DNA from: Galeopsis tetrahit
Taxonomy: Eukaryota > Streptophyta > Magnoliopsida > Lamiales > Lamiaceae
Direction: 5' to 3'
Length of the DNA: 64,000 nucleotides
Assembly: GCA_963675135.1 (NCBI GenBank)
Contig: OY776128.1
Coordinates: 73,538,670-73,602,669 of the forward strand
The position numbers and the translations under genes are program-made. The notes beneath the pieces are model-generated. The model was not told where the DNA came from and searched no databases. It saw only the letters and a list, made by a program, of their open reading frames with translations. Shown piece by piece: positions 48,093-59,619 of this stretch; position 1 is the stretch's first letter, and every line of letters begins with the position of its first letter.

Positions 48093-48619
48093 CTCGATTG
48101 GTTATTTTTACCCGTAAAATCTTCTTCCGTTCCCTTCCTTTCCCAATTGTCGGTATTTATAGATCAATAATAATAATAATTCCCAATGCCGATGAATGAA
48201 AAAGAGAGTTTTTGAACTTTTAATTTACGGGAGAGGGAATTTAATTAGATCTAGGTGTATTTAATTGAGAAAAAGGGATGAGATTAGAAACGATGGAAGG
48301 GATGATTGTCGTAGGCCGACGTCCGAGTTTTATGGTTTGAAGAATGTGAATCGCTAACCTGTGCATGCACTGCACTTGTTACAGTTGTTTTTACTCCTAT
48401 TTTTTTGTTTTTTTTGGGGAAACAAATCTCATTGTATTTTTATTTATTCATTTATTATGGGAATTAATTTACTTTTCTTTTTACAAAGGTAGAATTTAAT
48501 GTAGTTTTCTTGTATGAGAGGTAGAAATTAATGTTGTTGACTTTTAATTAGCAGCACTCATTACTATGAGAGGTAGAAATTAATATAGTTGACTTTTAAG
48601 TGGTAATTTTGGTTCGACA
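48093..48619. promoter_or_regulatory. Likely NLA promoter and leader region
   Basis: The region upstream of the NLA start (48092). A direct repeat, ATGAGAGGTAGAAATTAATR, lies near 48514 and 48567. I see no certain TATA box. Confidence 0.4.
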
Positions 48620-50021
48620 AAATAAATCCTTTAAATTTCAATTTTACAAAATACGGCCTAGGTAGTGGTGCTCTAACCACTTGAGTTATTCCACTTTGTC
48701 CAAAATACGTCATTTACCTTTCAATTTTTGTCCTTTTTTACATCAATTTTTATCCTTTATGTTTTGTAGGAATTAAAATTGGTAAATTGGTGTCACATAT
48801 ATTTAAAAAAGCCACATCACATTATATTAAAAAAATAAAGTTAATAACACCCCAAAATATTCTATACACACCCCATAATTTTAAATACAAAAATAAATGT
48901 ATACTCCGTATAAAATAACTAAGTAACTCTTACATAAATAAAGAGTAAATTATTTTAAAAAATAACTTGAAAAAATATGAAACAAAATAAATTTCAAAAG
49001 CAAAACCATACGGTGTTACATATGTTAATTATGTGAATCTTATTTTACTCTATTAATTGAAACGTATAACTAGATGCAAATAAATTTTTTGGGTGAGGCT
49101 ACTAACACCCAATACAATGTTATACAAACTTCAAATATTATACACACCCCACTAAAATTTAAAAATCAATTTTTATTAATAAACACACCCTAATTATTTC
49201 CAATTTACCCTTTATCCCTCAAAATAAATACAAATTGAATAAAAAATAAAAATATGATTTAAAATTAAAAATATAAATTTTAAAAATTAATTAAAAAATA
49301 TTTGAATGAAAAAATCAATTAAATCCAAATAAAATCTAAAAATATTAAATAAATCAAATAAAATTTATAAAATAATTAAATTAAAAATACCAATTAATTA
49401 TTCAATTTAAAAAAAAAACTAAATGAAATAAAAATCAACTCAATCAAAAATAAATATTAAGAAAATTAAATAAAAAAATAAAATCTTACTTTTTTTATTG
49501 ATTTTTTTTAATTTACTTTTTTTTAATGTTTTATTGAATTTTTCAATAATTTTAATTTTTTTTATGATTTATTTTTTTAATTTCAGATTCTATTTAACTT
49601 TTTAAGATTTTTTTCAAAAAAATTAATTAATTTATGTAAATTAATTATTTTTAAAGATTTTGTTAGTTTTTTTTAAATACTTTCAAATTTTAATTACATT
49701 TTTTTTTAGATTTTTCATGTTATTTTTTAAAATTATTTTTCTCTTTATTTATATAAGGGCTATTTAGTCATTTTATATACATCTATTTTTGTATTTAAAA
49801 TTATGGGGTGTGTATAGAATATTTTGGGGTGTTATTAGCTCTATATTTTTAATATAATGTGATGTGGCATTATGATGTGACTTTTTTAAATATATGTGGA
49901 TCAACTTTACCAATTTTAATTCCTACAAAACATAAAGGATAAAAATTGATGTAAAAAAGGACAAAAATTGAAAGGTAAAGGACGTATTTTGTAAAGTTGA
50001 AACTTAAATGATTTATTTTGG
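48620..50021. mobile_element. Fold-back element with arms of about 260 bp
   Basis: The left arm (48620-48900, including CACCCCAAAATATTCTATAC) is an inverted copy of the right arm (49785-50021, including GTATAGAATATTTTGGGGTG). The middle is AT-rich with no coding potential. A 45-bp SINE head interrupts the left arm. The target duplication was not resolved. Confidence 0.75.
48656..48700 (-). mobile_element. 45-bp SINE head with 9-bp duplication
   Basis: On the minus strand it reads GACAAAGTGG, then an A-box-like AACTCAAGTGGTTAGAG. CAAAATACG flanks both sides (48647-48655 and 48701-48709). The opposite arm of the host fold-back, near 49980-49992, keeps the uninterrupted site, so the insertion is proved. 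Confidence 0.8.
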
Positions 50022-50479
50022 AATGTATCAAACTTATAGGACTAAAAATAAAATTTTCTCTTTGAATTTATCATGTTCGTGTCGTTGTTATCGTTTCGAC
50101 ACCATAAAGATTCAATTTTTTTATATTATAATTGTGTCAATATGTTAAATTTGAAAAGAAAAAATAATAATAATAATAATATTCTTCTTTAATTTATCTA
50201 TTTCATCTACTTTATTTATAAATAAATATGTAATACTCTCTTTATCCATTAAATATGACTTGAAATAAAGTAAAGAGTATGGTAAATAAAGTGATTGTTT
50301 CTCAATAAAATTAATAAAATTGATGATAATTTAAATAATTAAGTGATGGTTAGAAGGTGATAATTTTCATAAAATACACATACATGGATGTAGAGAAATA
50401 TTTATTATAGAAATTATTACTATATTTTTTTAAAGGTATAATTTAAGTCAAAGTCTCATGTGTACTTAAATACAAAGTG
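50022..50479. other. AT-rich spacer
   Basis: Nothing is identified beyond an ATA-triplet run (about 50161-50180) and a TACTCTCTTTATCCATTAAA start at about 50231 that may be a very decayed MITE. Confidence 0.4.
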
Positions 50480-51082
50480 TACTTGAGTAGACCTTGACTG
50501 GTCAACCGTTGACCGTTAATTTTTTATTTATTTTTTCGATTTTTTTTTAAAAAGTGTATGTTAGTATATTGAAAAGTGTATCTTTGTTTTTTAATGAATT
50601 TTTAATGAAAAGTGTATGTTATTATAACTAAAAAGTGTATGTTATATTAATGAAAAATGTATATATTATTATAATTGAAAAATGTATGTTATTATAAATG
50701 AAAAGTGTATGATATTATAAGTGAAAAGCTTATGATCTATTAATGAAAAGTGTATGGTCTATTAATGAAAAATGTAAGTTATATATTAACGAAAAATGTA
50801 TGTTATTATAAATGAAAAGTGTATGTTATTATAATTGAAAAGTGTATAAAGTGTATGTTCTATTATGAAAAGTGTAAGTTATATATTAATGAAAAGTGTA
50901 TGTTATTATAACTGAAAAGTCTATGATATTATAACTGAAAAGTGTATGTTAATATAGCTGAAAATATTATTGAAAAATGTAATTTTCTGTATAAAAAAAA
51001 TTGAAAAATCGAAAAAATAATTGATTGTTGACCGATCAAGGTCAACGATCAAAAATTGACCGATCAAGGTCCACTCAAATAT
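50480..51082. mobile_element. TIR element filled by AAAAGTGTATGT repeats
   Basis: The ends ACTTGAGTAGACCTTGACTG and (inverted) ATTTGAGTGGACCTTGATCG match, and the next bases (GTCAAC, then TTTTTTCGATTTT) continue the inversion. The middle (50560-50990) is a degenerate array of the unit GAAAAGTGTATGTTATTATA, about 20 bp, with more than 15 copies. No coding sequence is present. Confidence 0.68.
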
Positions 51083-51133
51083 ACCGTAGACCCTCCCATA
51101 AATTAATGTAGTCGACTTCGAATGCGCAACACC

Positions 51134-52078
51134 TAGAGCTGTCAAATGGGCCGGGCCGGGCCGGGCCAGCCCGGTACCGGCCCACCGGGCTCAACATTTT
51201 TTCGGGCCGGGCCAGCCTGGCCCGCTACCGGGCCTAGAAATATGAGGCCCAGCCTGGCCCTGGTCGGGCTGCCGGGCCATCGGGCCAAAATGGCCCGTCC
51301 TAATTTTTAATTAAAAAAAATCCAACATTTAATTTATTAAATATAAATAAATTAGTACACAATTAATACATAATAATTTGTCCAATTTGTACAATGGATC
51401 AACGAAATCCAACTAAAATAATACTCTTCAGAACAATTTTAAATGATAAGACCTAAATAAAACTACTATTCTATTCTTCAGGCCTCACAAATTCACAATT
51501 CCCAACATTAGTGCTGCATCCATTTTTTTTACTGTAAAGGGTGGAGGACCGGAGGTGGCTGTGGGGTGAGGAGATGTGGCTAAGGGCGTGCCAGCGTGGC
51601 CAAAGGGGGCGGGCGGTGGACGAGAGGATGGAGGTAGGCGACGGACGCACAGTGCAGCTTTTTTAAAAAATGGAGTGTATTGTTTTCTTCTCTTTTTCCT
51701 ATGGAGGATTGGAGGCGATAGTGTGAAAGTGTGTGTAGCCGTGTTTGGTTTTCTTTATTGTTTTTCAATTTGGGCCCATTCAAAGCCCATTCACAATCCT
51801 ATTCCTTTACGCGTGACTATTGGACTTTCTGCTATTTTTAAGATTTGCAAATTAAGACTATATTTAAAAAAAAAAAAAAAAAAAAAAAAATTGACAGAAC
51901 CGGGCCAGCCCGAAAATTCGGGCTTAGCCCGGCCTGGGCCCGACTGGCCCGGTTGTGCAAGTGGGCCGGGCCATTTCGGCCCGGTTGTTTTCGGGCCACT
52001 TAAATTTCAGCCCAGCCCAGCCCATAGGCCGGGTGGGCCGGGCCGGCCCATCGGGCCGGGCCCATTTTGACAGCCCTA
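51134..52078. mobile_element. Non-autonomous hAT-like element, 945 bp
   Basis: The ends TAGAGCTGTCAAATGGG and (inverted) TAGGGCTGTCAAAATGG are flanked exactly by the 8-mer GCAACACC (51126-51133 and 52079-52086), the hAT duplication length. Both subterminal regions are packed with GGGCCGGGCC and CCCGGCC motifs, far above the local GC level. The interior holds a long A-run and no transposase. Confidence 0.88.
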
Positions 52079-52299
52079 GCAACACCCATTACCAGAGTTA
52101 ATAATGACGCACGTTGTTCTGTGGTTTTTCCTAGGGTGGGAATGGGTCAGGCTACCCGATAGGGGTATACGGTTTGGCCTATTAAAGCTTGACTCGTTTA
52201 ATAAACAAGTCGGACTCAAGCTTTTTTAAAAGTCAATTTAATTAAATAGGTCGAGTTTGAGCTTTTTCGTAGGCCTTTCAAGCCCAACAGACCGACCTA

Positions 52300-52342
<43 letters not shown>

Positions 52343-52349
<7 letters not shown>

Positions 52350-54531
52350 TAGTGATATAGAACCAACCTTCGGGTTTTTTATGGAACCAGATTAGTGAGG
52401 TGTCACTCCGCGTCATTATCCACGTAGTTCTTATTAATATAATTTAAAAGATAATTTAAAATAAATCTTATCCATTAAAATATATTTTAATTTTTTAATA
52501 TTTAATCTCTCACTTAAACTTAATTGTTAGTAAAACCAGAAAACATTTCCAAAGCAAATCAAATCTTCCATCTGTCCACCAACATGCAGAAAGCTTTCCC
52601 ACAACAAAGCAAATCAAATTTTCTGCAATTACAGTAAAACCTCTAAAAAAGAATACTCTATTAAGGAATAAACTCTCTTTAGGAATAAAAAATCATGGTC
52701 CCAACTTGGGACCAGTTATAATTTGGAATAAACTCCATATTGTCATAATTCATATTTTTTCAAGTCCCAGCATAAAGAAATACACCTCCATTTAGGAATA
52801 AATCATAATAATATATATAATTTTACAATAGATTTAAGTTGATTTAAAATACTTGTTCAAGATTGATTGTGACAATAATTTTACAATAGATTTAAGTTGA
52901 TTTAAAAAAAATGTATTATACATAGTATTTATAGATGAAAAAATTAAAGCAATCAAAAGCAAGTACATGCATCTATGGTCTTTTCATATTACGTGAGTAA
53001 ATTAGTTCAATTAAGTTCAACACATTACATCATGTACATGTATCTACTAATTATACCATTATATAATATACATGCATTTAAAAAAAAAAAAAACCTTATA
53101 ACTCTATTTAGGAATAACCCCCATTTAGAAATATTTTTTTGTGGTCTCAAGGATATGACTATAGAGAGCTTTTACTGTATTACTTATTTTCTCAGTAAAA
53201 AATAAATTAATTTCCTAACTTAATTTTATTGTCCTTGTATATGTATATTTTTCTAACAGTTATTTCATAAAATATTTTAGAAATATTTGATGTATTATAA
53301 ATTAGAAAATTCACTTGTATATAATGAACAAGTTTTTTTTCAATTTACTAACACAAACAAATAGTGGTGATGAATGACATAATTTATAATTTAGCAGTAA
53401 CATGATAAATAAAATGATAATATTGAATAAAAATTGATCTGTACCACCTTTGTCGGTTACACCTTTTTGCATTCTCCATGGAGGATCGAAAATGAAGGAT
53501 TTACTTTACCTTGTGTGTGAGCCCTTTGCAACTAGACTCAAGATTAATATAATGCATCATCAACTTGTTTGTTTCTTGTAAGCACAAAAACAAAAGGTTT
53601 TTGAGGTTTCAGAAACACATAAAGTTTTTTTTTTAGTACAAATTTGCTTGTTTCTGGAAACACAAAACAAATTGATCATTTCTTTCCATGGATCATATTG
53701 ACACACATTTTGCAACCACTCATTATCTTCTAACTTTGTAGTTTTACCACCTTACCTTAGTTCAAATTGTCTCTGAATATAATATTTTCAAATTCATGAA
53801 TGAGGTGTCTCGGAATATAATATTACATTTTTCATATTATAATATTTATGTGAGAATACTTGAATTTTTCACATTATAATATGTATGTGGGAATGCTTGA
53901 GTGATAGCTTTCGACATTGCACTGTTGAATGACACTGTTTTGATTCAATATTATCATTTTTTTTTTATCATTTTATTGCTAAATTATAAATTTTGTCATC
54001 CATCACCACTATTTGTTTGTGTTAGTAAATTGAAAAAAAAAATCATAGATAAAAACTTATCCATGCATTATATACAAGTGAATTTTCAATACATCAAATC
54101 TTTCTAAAATATTTTATGAAACAACGGTTTAATGTGTGACATTCAAGATTGAAAATCAAGGTATGAAATTAATTTATTTTTTTGTTGAGAAAATAAGTAA
54201 TAATTGCAGAAAACTTGATTTGCTTATTTTTTGCTGAGAAAATAAGTAATAATTGCAGAAAATTTGATTTGCTTTGTTGTGGGAAAGCTTTCTGCATGTT
54301 GGTGGACAGATGGAAGATTTGATTTGCTTTGGAAATGTTTTCTGGTTTTACTAACGATTAAGTTTAAGTGAGAGATTAAATATTAAAAAATTAAAATATA
54401 TTTTAATGGATAAAATTTATTTTAAATTATCTTTTAAATTATATTAATAAGAATTACGTGGATAATGACGCGGAGTGACACCTCACTAATCTGGTTCCAT
54501 AAAAAACCCGAAGGTTTGTTCTATATCACTA

Positions 54532-54538
<7 letters not shown>
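52343..54538. mobile_element. Large fold-back element, arms of about 0.55-0.6 kb
   Basis: The left end TATAGAGTAGTGATATAGAA and the right end (inverted) match, and the arms run on past ACCTTCGGGTTTTTTATGG, GAGGTGTCACTCCGCGTCAT and AACATGCAGAAAGCTTTCCC to near 53435 and 53937. Both ends abut (TA)n runs (52304-52341 and 54533-54576), so the duplication cannot be read. The left arm is interrupted by an Emigrant-like MITE. Confidence 0.82.
52632..53177. mobile_element. Emigrant-like (pogo) MITE, 546 bp
   Basis: It starts CAGTAAAACCTCT and ends AGAGCTTTTACTG, with TA on both sides (52630-52631 and 53178-53179). The start matches what I know of the pogo-type Emigrant/Lemi family. The opposite arm of the host fold-back, near 54250 (AAGTAATAATTGCAG), is the exact empty site: GCAATTA plus TTACTTATT with one TA. 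Confidence 0.8.
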
Positions 54539-54581
<43 letters not shown>

Positions 54582-54630
54582 AAAGGGTTGGTCTGCTATG
54601 AACTCGAGTGCATGTTATGCACCCTAGTCT

Positions 54631-54786
54631 ATGTTGCACTTTTCAGTTTTACTGACTTACACTTTTTGGTAGATGGTGTTGCACTTTTCAATTATTAAAC
54701 TGTATAATAATATTTTTAGTAATAATTGAAAAGTGCAACACCATTTACCAAAAAATGTAAGTCAGTAAAACTGAAAAGTGCAACAT
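54631..54786. repeat. Compact fold-back, arms of about 65 bp
   Basis: TTGCACTTTTCAGTTTTACT, then GACTTACA, TTTTGGTA and GTGTTGCACTTTTCAATTAT on the left is almost the exact reverse complement of 54718-54786, with a loop of about 25 bases. Few mismatches. Confidence 0.85.
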
Positions 54787-55167
54787 GGATGAAATAACAA
54801 GATTTTTTTAAATGCATTAATAGGACTAAAAAGGCAATTAAAAGGTTTTTGGATTCGATCTATTTATTAAAAAGATCAGACCAAACCTAAAAAAAAAAAA
54901 AAAAGCTTATAACATATCATGAGCTAGATTCGAATCTAAAAAATACGGAGTATTTAACAGACCAATTTTATTTTTTTTGTAAAGCTTCCAACCCTAGTTT
55001 TTTTTTTCCTACAAGATTAATATTACTCCTACATTAATATATAAGGTTCGATTGATGGTCCAATTTTAAATCGCAATTTATCAAATAAATTTGATCACGC
55101 GTTCTTAATTGATTTTGGTCAAACTTTAATGATTTTAGCAGTTCCAATAATAAAAATGGGTATGGTC

Positions 55168-55297
55168 TTTTTTTTTTTTTTTTTTTTTTGAATTACATTA
55201 AATACCCATCCCTTTTTCCCCTCCACATGACTCGAACCCAGGATCTAAGGCCTAGGTAGTGGTGCTCTAACCACTTGAGCTATCCCACTTTGTCACT
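55168..55297 (-). mobile_element. tRNA-derived SINE, full length
   Basis: On the minus strand: GGGATAGCTCAAGTGGTTAG (A-box-like), GCACCACTACCTAGGCC, then GGGTTCGAGTCATG (B-box-like), a short body and a poly-A tail (the T run at 55168-55189). The head resembles a tRNA, but the fold is not completed as a real tRNA would be. Two partial copies lie at 48656 and 58837. Confidence 0.85.
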
Positions 55298-55317
55298 TGA
55301 GTACAACTTGCATCGTG

Positions 55318-55610
55318 CTCCTCTGTCCAATTTCATTATTCTTATTTTCCTTTTTTTGATTATTCAATTTTATTATGCCCATACCTTTTTCTAAACAATA
55401 CTATTCATAATACTTTATCTTCACCATCATACCATCACTTATTTACTCAATTTGTCATTCACTTTATTCATAAACAATCATTTATTTATAAATGGACCCC
55501 ACAATACCCTATCATACCCTCAACTTATCTACTTTATTAATAAACTAATCAATATTCATTAAAATTCGTGCCCGAAGAAGTGAGCATAATAAAATTGAAC
55601 GGAGAAAGTA
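55318..55610. mobile_element. Stowaway-like MITE, decayed
   Basis: It begins CTCCTCTGTCCAATTTCATT and ends AATTGAACGGAGAAAGTA. The inside shares TGGACCCCACAATACCCTAT with the MITE at 62901, so the two belong to one family. Confidence 0.65.
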
Positions 55611-55789
55611 TATAATAATCCACGCGTTGTTATACCTACTCACTTATAATCTAGTGGTAGTGCCTAATATCTTCTACACCGGTGTCCTGTATTAATATAT
55701 GTATGTTTGATTAACTAACCATACGTTAGATTAAAATTGCATTCCCCGGTGCGGTGTGTAGTGCTATTGCGGTGTGTAGTGCTATTAAT

Positions 55790-56045
55790 CGAATCGGGTT
55801 GCTTGTGAGCTCTCGGTTCGATAAGGTCCGAGTTCTACTTGACCAGACTCGTTGAACGACTTAAACTCAAACTCGTTAGATACTCAATTTACGTTAGGTT
55901 CGATAATTAAAAAAATTATTTTAATTTCAGTAGGCTCGTTAACGTGTCGAGTCAAGCTCATTTTTTTGCTCGTAAATGTTCATCTAGCCGAGCTCGTAGA
56001 GCTTGAACTTCAAATACTCAACTCGGCTTGAATAACAACTCTAAG
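55790..56045. mobile_element. GAGCTCG-rich element, second copy type
   Basis: The motif make-up is the same as at 23211: GAGCTCTCGGTTCGAT, AGGCTCGTTAACG, CCGAGCTCGTAGAGC. The ends are unclear. Confidence 0.4.
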
Positions 56046-56366
56046 TTTTGTAAAATTAAAATTGCATTTTTGTGTGGTGTAATTTGTTATAAAATATTTA
56101 ACCGCGATAACGAAAATCTAAATAACGGTGCAATGCAGTTCGGTACGAGCAATTTGGGCCGTTTTTAAAATTTTATCATCACTCCTGCCCATTACTTCTG
56201 GAGAAGATATTGAATTACATAATTTACATCAATTATATGTAGATTAACTTCATATTAGTCCTTATAAATTGTTTAATAATTTAAATTAAGAGTAGATTAT
56301 ACTTTTAAATTTGTAATGTTTAAATTTTATTATAATCTCATCTAATCAATCGATCTTCGCTATCAA

Positions 56367-56865
56367 TCCTCTATATTACTAATAGCGAGTCTTAAAAAGT
56401 TGATGTGTCGAATTCTTATAAATTTGGATGATGTGTCATTTTTTTAAGGGAGTGAGAGTATATGATAATTATTAGGTGTCAGGTATTTATGAAGTTTTTC
56501 TTATTGAAAATGATGACGTGTCAAACTATTATATGGAATAGTTTAAGGAGTTATATATAGTATTATAAATTCTCATAATTTATAATTTTATATAAGTAAT
56601 TGCCTAGAATTTGATCTAATTTGTTTTTTAAAATTGTATTCCTATTTATTTAAAATTGACATATTTTCAAAATATTTTTACATATTTATTTTATTTTATG
56701 TTCAGTACGAATTATATTTTTCACAAATATCATCATTATATATATAATACAAATTTAATCATTTGTAATACATCTATTATTATTTTTATAATTAAATATA
56801 TTGTATTATTATTTTAAATTTTATTATTTAAAAAAAAATCGTGTAATAAGTGGGCAGTACGCTAG
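56367..56865 (+). mobile_element. Possible small Helitron, 499 bp
   Basis: It starts TCCTCTATATTACTAATAGC after an A and ends GGGCAGTACGCTAG before a T, the 5'-TC...CTAG-3' in an AT site expected for Helitrons. The hairpin expected near the 3' end is weak. It has no coding sequence and no target duplication. Confidence 0.45.
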
Positions 56866-57121
56866 TTTTTCATATACTTTACTTTTAACTGTTACAAGAA
56901 TATGCGTTAGGAAAGAAATCAAATTACATATTTTACATTAAGTGAAAATCTAATCATTATTTTTCATCCTTTAAGTTATTTTATTGTTAGAAATATCTTA
57001 TTGAGTATTGTTTTTTTGTTTTTCGAAAAGTATAGTACTATTGTTCAAATATTTCATATTGTTTCCCTTTTTGTGATGGTTGTGAGAGTTTTCTAGTTAT
57101 TATGATGGTAGACTTTGTTTT

Positions 57122-57219
57122 TTCTTTAAACCAATTTTGATGTTGATATTGATCAATTAATTGAACTAATTATGAAATCTTTTGCAAACTTGTCCGTTAA
57201 AAAATATAGAAATGTAAAA
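57122..57219. repeat. Direct duplicate of 59620-59705
   Basis: GTTGATATTGATCAATTAAT, ACTAATTATGAAATCTTTTG and neighbouring bases match the copy at 59620-59705 with about ten differences. The match resumes after the MULE at 58801 (CTCAAACTTATATATT), with the second copy continuing at about 59727. Confidence 0.8.
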
Positions 57220-58790
57220 GAGAAAATTGTAGATTTGGTCCCATTAACCATGAATTTATTGATTTTTGGTTCCATTATATTTGAATTCAGTCTCATACGA
57301 AATAAATCTTACAAACTTGGTCTCATACGAAATAAATCTTGCAAACTTGATCCCATACGAAATAGATCGTGCAAACTTGGTCTCATACGAAATAAATTTT
57401 GCAAACTTGGTCCCATACGAAATAGATCGTGCAAACTTGATCTCATACGAAATAAATTTTGCAAACTTGATCCCAAATATTATGAAAAATGCAAAATTGG
57501 TCCCAAAAACATTAAATATCCATTAAATAAATTAAATTGTTTTAAATCTCAATAATTTATTATTATACACTAATTAATTATTATAACATTTTCAAATAAA
57601 TTTTACTGAATAAAATTTTAGAAATTTTAAATTATTTTTTTCATGAAAATAAATATTGTAAAGTCGATTAATTTTCATAATGTATCTAAATATCTTAAAA
57701 TAAAGTAATAAAATAAGATTAAAATTTATGTTTTAAAAAAAAATAAAATCTTGAAATGCCTTAACTTAAATTACTTTAAATAAAAACTACAGCTAAATTC
57801 GTAAAATTAAAAACCTTTAAAACTTGAAAAATCTGTTGTAGTATATATAAATAAATGAATTAAAACCCTAAAATGAAAAAAAGAAAAGAAAAAAACTACT
57901 CTATACAGTACGGAGTATTAAATAATTCCTCCCTCTGCATCCACACTCTGCCCTCCCACTCCAAAGTCCAAACGGCCCCCACTTCAATTATCTTTATAGA
58001 TTTGCATTTTATTTTTTTATATATTTTTTTAAAATTTATATTTATTTAATAGATTTTTAAATAATTTCTCATGATATTTTTGTAATCGGATTTTTGTATT
58101 ATTTTATAATATTTTTTTTTTAAAAAGTCAAATTTAATAAAAAAAATGTTGTTAGAATTTTATGTAAAAATTAAGGTTTGTTTAATATTTTTTTTTTTAA
58201 ATTCAGGTTTTTTTCCATTTATTTATATTACAACAGCCTTTTCAAGTTTTAAAGGTTTTTAATTTTACAAATTTAGCTGTTACAATTTTTATTTAAAATA
58301 ATTTAAGTTAAGGCATCTCAAGATTTTAATTTTTTTTTAAATATAAATTTTATTTTATTACTTTAAGATATTTAGATATATTATGAAAATTAATAAACTT
58401 TACCATATTTAATTTCATGAAAAATAATTTAAAATTTTCTAAAAATTAATTAAGTAAAATTTATTTAAAAATATTATAATAATTAATTAGCGTATAATAA
58501 TAAATTATTGAGATTTGAAACTATTTAATGGTTTTGGGACCAATTTTGTATTTTACATAATGTTTGGGATCAAGTTTGTAATAAAAACTTTGTATGGGAC
58601 TAAGTTTGCAAGATTTAGTTTGTATGGGATCAAGTTTGCAAGATTTATTCCGTATGAGACCAACTTTGCAAGATTTACTTCGTATGGGACTAAACTTGCA
58701 AGATTTATTTCGTATGAGACTAAATTCAAATACCTTGGGACCAAAAATCAATCAACCCATGGTTAATGAGACCAAATCTGTAATTTTCTC
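57220..58790. mobile_element. Fold-back MULE, 10-bp duplication
   Basis: The ends GAGAAAATTGTAGATTTGGT and (inverted) GAGAAAATTACAGATTTGGT match, and the arms stay inverted for about 0.6 kb each. The 10-mer AAATGTAAAA flanks both sides (57210-57219 and 58791-58800). The left arm carries a roughly 29-bp array of CATACGAAATARATC with GCAAACTTGRTC; the right arm has fewer units. The related empty site at 59620-59745 confirms the insertion. It has no transposase. Confidence 0.88.
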
Positions 58791-58836
58791 AAATGTAAAA
58801 TAACTCACAGTTATGTCAAGCTCAAACTTATATATT

Positions 58837-58876
58837 GGTAGTGGTGCTCTAACCACTTGAGCTATCCCACTTTGTC
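58837..58876 (-). mobile_element. 40-bp SINE head
   Basis: GGTAGTGGTGCTCTAACCAC through CACTTTGTC, as in the full SINE at 55168. It falls just after TATATATT, where the related copy near 59740 reads on without it. A clear duplication is not visible. Confidence 0.7.
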
Positions 58877-59619
58877 ATAACTTACAATTTTTAGTTAAAA
58901 TAACTTACATTTTTCATTAATATAAATTACACTTTTCAGTTATAAAAGTTAATGGTTCGAACAAGTTTACATTAATGAAAGTTGATGGTGCGAACAGGTT
59001 TACATATCTCAATTGCAAATTGCAATTGTAAAATTAATACAAATCATACAAATAACATGAAGAAACTAAGAGTAGATAAAAAAAAAAATCAATTCACCAA
59101 CCGTAAGAGGGATGGAGGGCCCTTACCTCATATTTCTCAATTGTTACATTAACGGCGGGGGTTTGCGACAGACTTTCAACGAGGCTCTTTGTGTGGTGTT
59201 TCGGGCTCGGCCAAGGCAGAGGAGGCTATGTGCAGCGTGGGGGGTTTGCAACAGACATTCAACGATGACGCTCTTTGTACAAGACGAATTTTCTGGCGGC
59301 GGCGGCTAGGTTTCTTGACGACGACGCGTGCGGCTCGACCGATGGGGTAGGACCGTAGGAGGCAGCTTCAGGCGATTAGGAGAGAAGCGTGTGGGCATTT
59401 GGAAGAAGAAGAGTTTTCACGTTATGTAGTCTTTCTGATTACTTCATAAAAAAAAACATTAAATAAAAGAGATTACGTGTCAAGAACTGTAGAGCCACTG
59501 CCCACATGTCTACACCTAGTTGACGTGGCATTAGGTGGCAAGATCTGAAATCCACATGTCAAGAGCTGGAGAGCCACATGTCAAGCTTAGGAGAGAATTT
59601 TTCTCCTTTTATATATATA
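58877..59619. other. Unassigned stretch, GC-rich island
   Basis: From 59100 to about 59400 the sequence is GC-rich and contains two GACAGACTTTCAACGA-like blocks (59167 and 59251). From 59500, GCCACATGTCAAGAGCTGGA-type repeats lead to a short hairpin, GGAGAGAATTTTTCTCC, at about 59592. It may be the end of an insertion; no gene is supported. Confidence 0.4.

Noticed and set aside
48093..48340. miR827 target site in the NLA leader
   Set aside because: Expected from Arabidopsis, but I could not find a convincing complement in the bases directly upstream; an unmapped leader intron could hide it.
51576..52070. Gly/Pro-rich open frame of 164 codons
   Set aside because: It reads through a poly-A run and the GGGCC repeats of the hAT-like element; no coding signature.
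55168..55297. A tRNA gene
   Set aside because: A- and B-box-like motifs exist, but no full cloverleaf can be formed, and a poly-A tail follows, so it is a SINE.
57172..57555. Open frame with repeats of IRNKSCKLG type
   Set aside because: It is translation of the 29-bp array in the fold-back MULE arm. The opposite arm gives the same pattern on both strands.
59112..59309. GC-rich open frame of 65 codons
   Set aside because: No recognisable domain, overlapping repeated blocks (GACAGAC...CAACGA), and no promoter or splice support.
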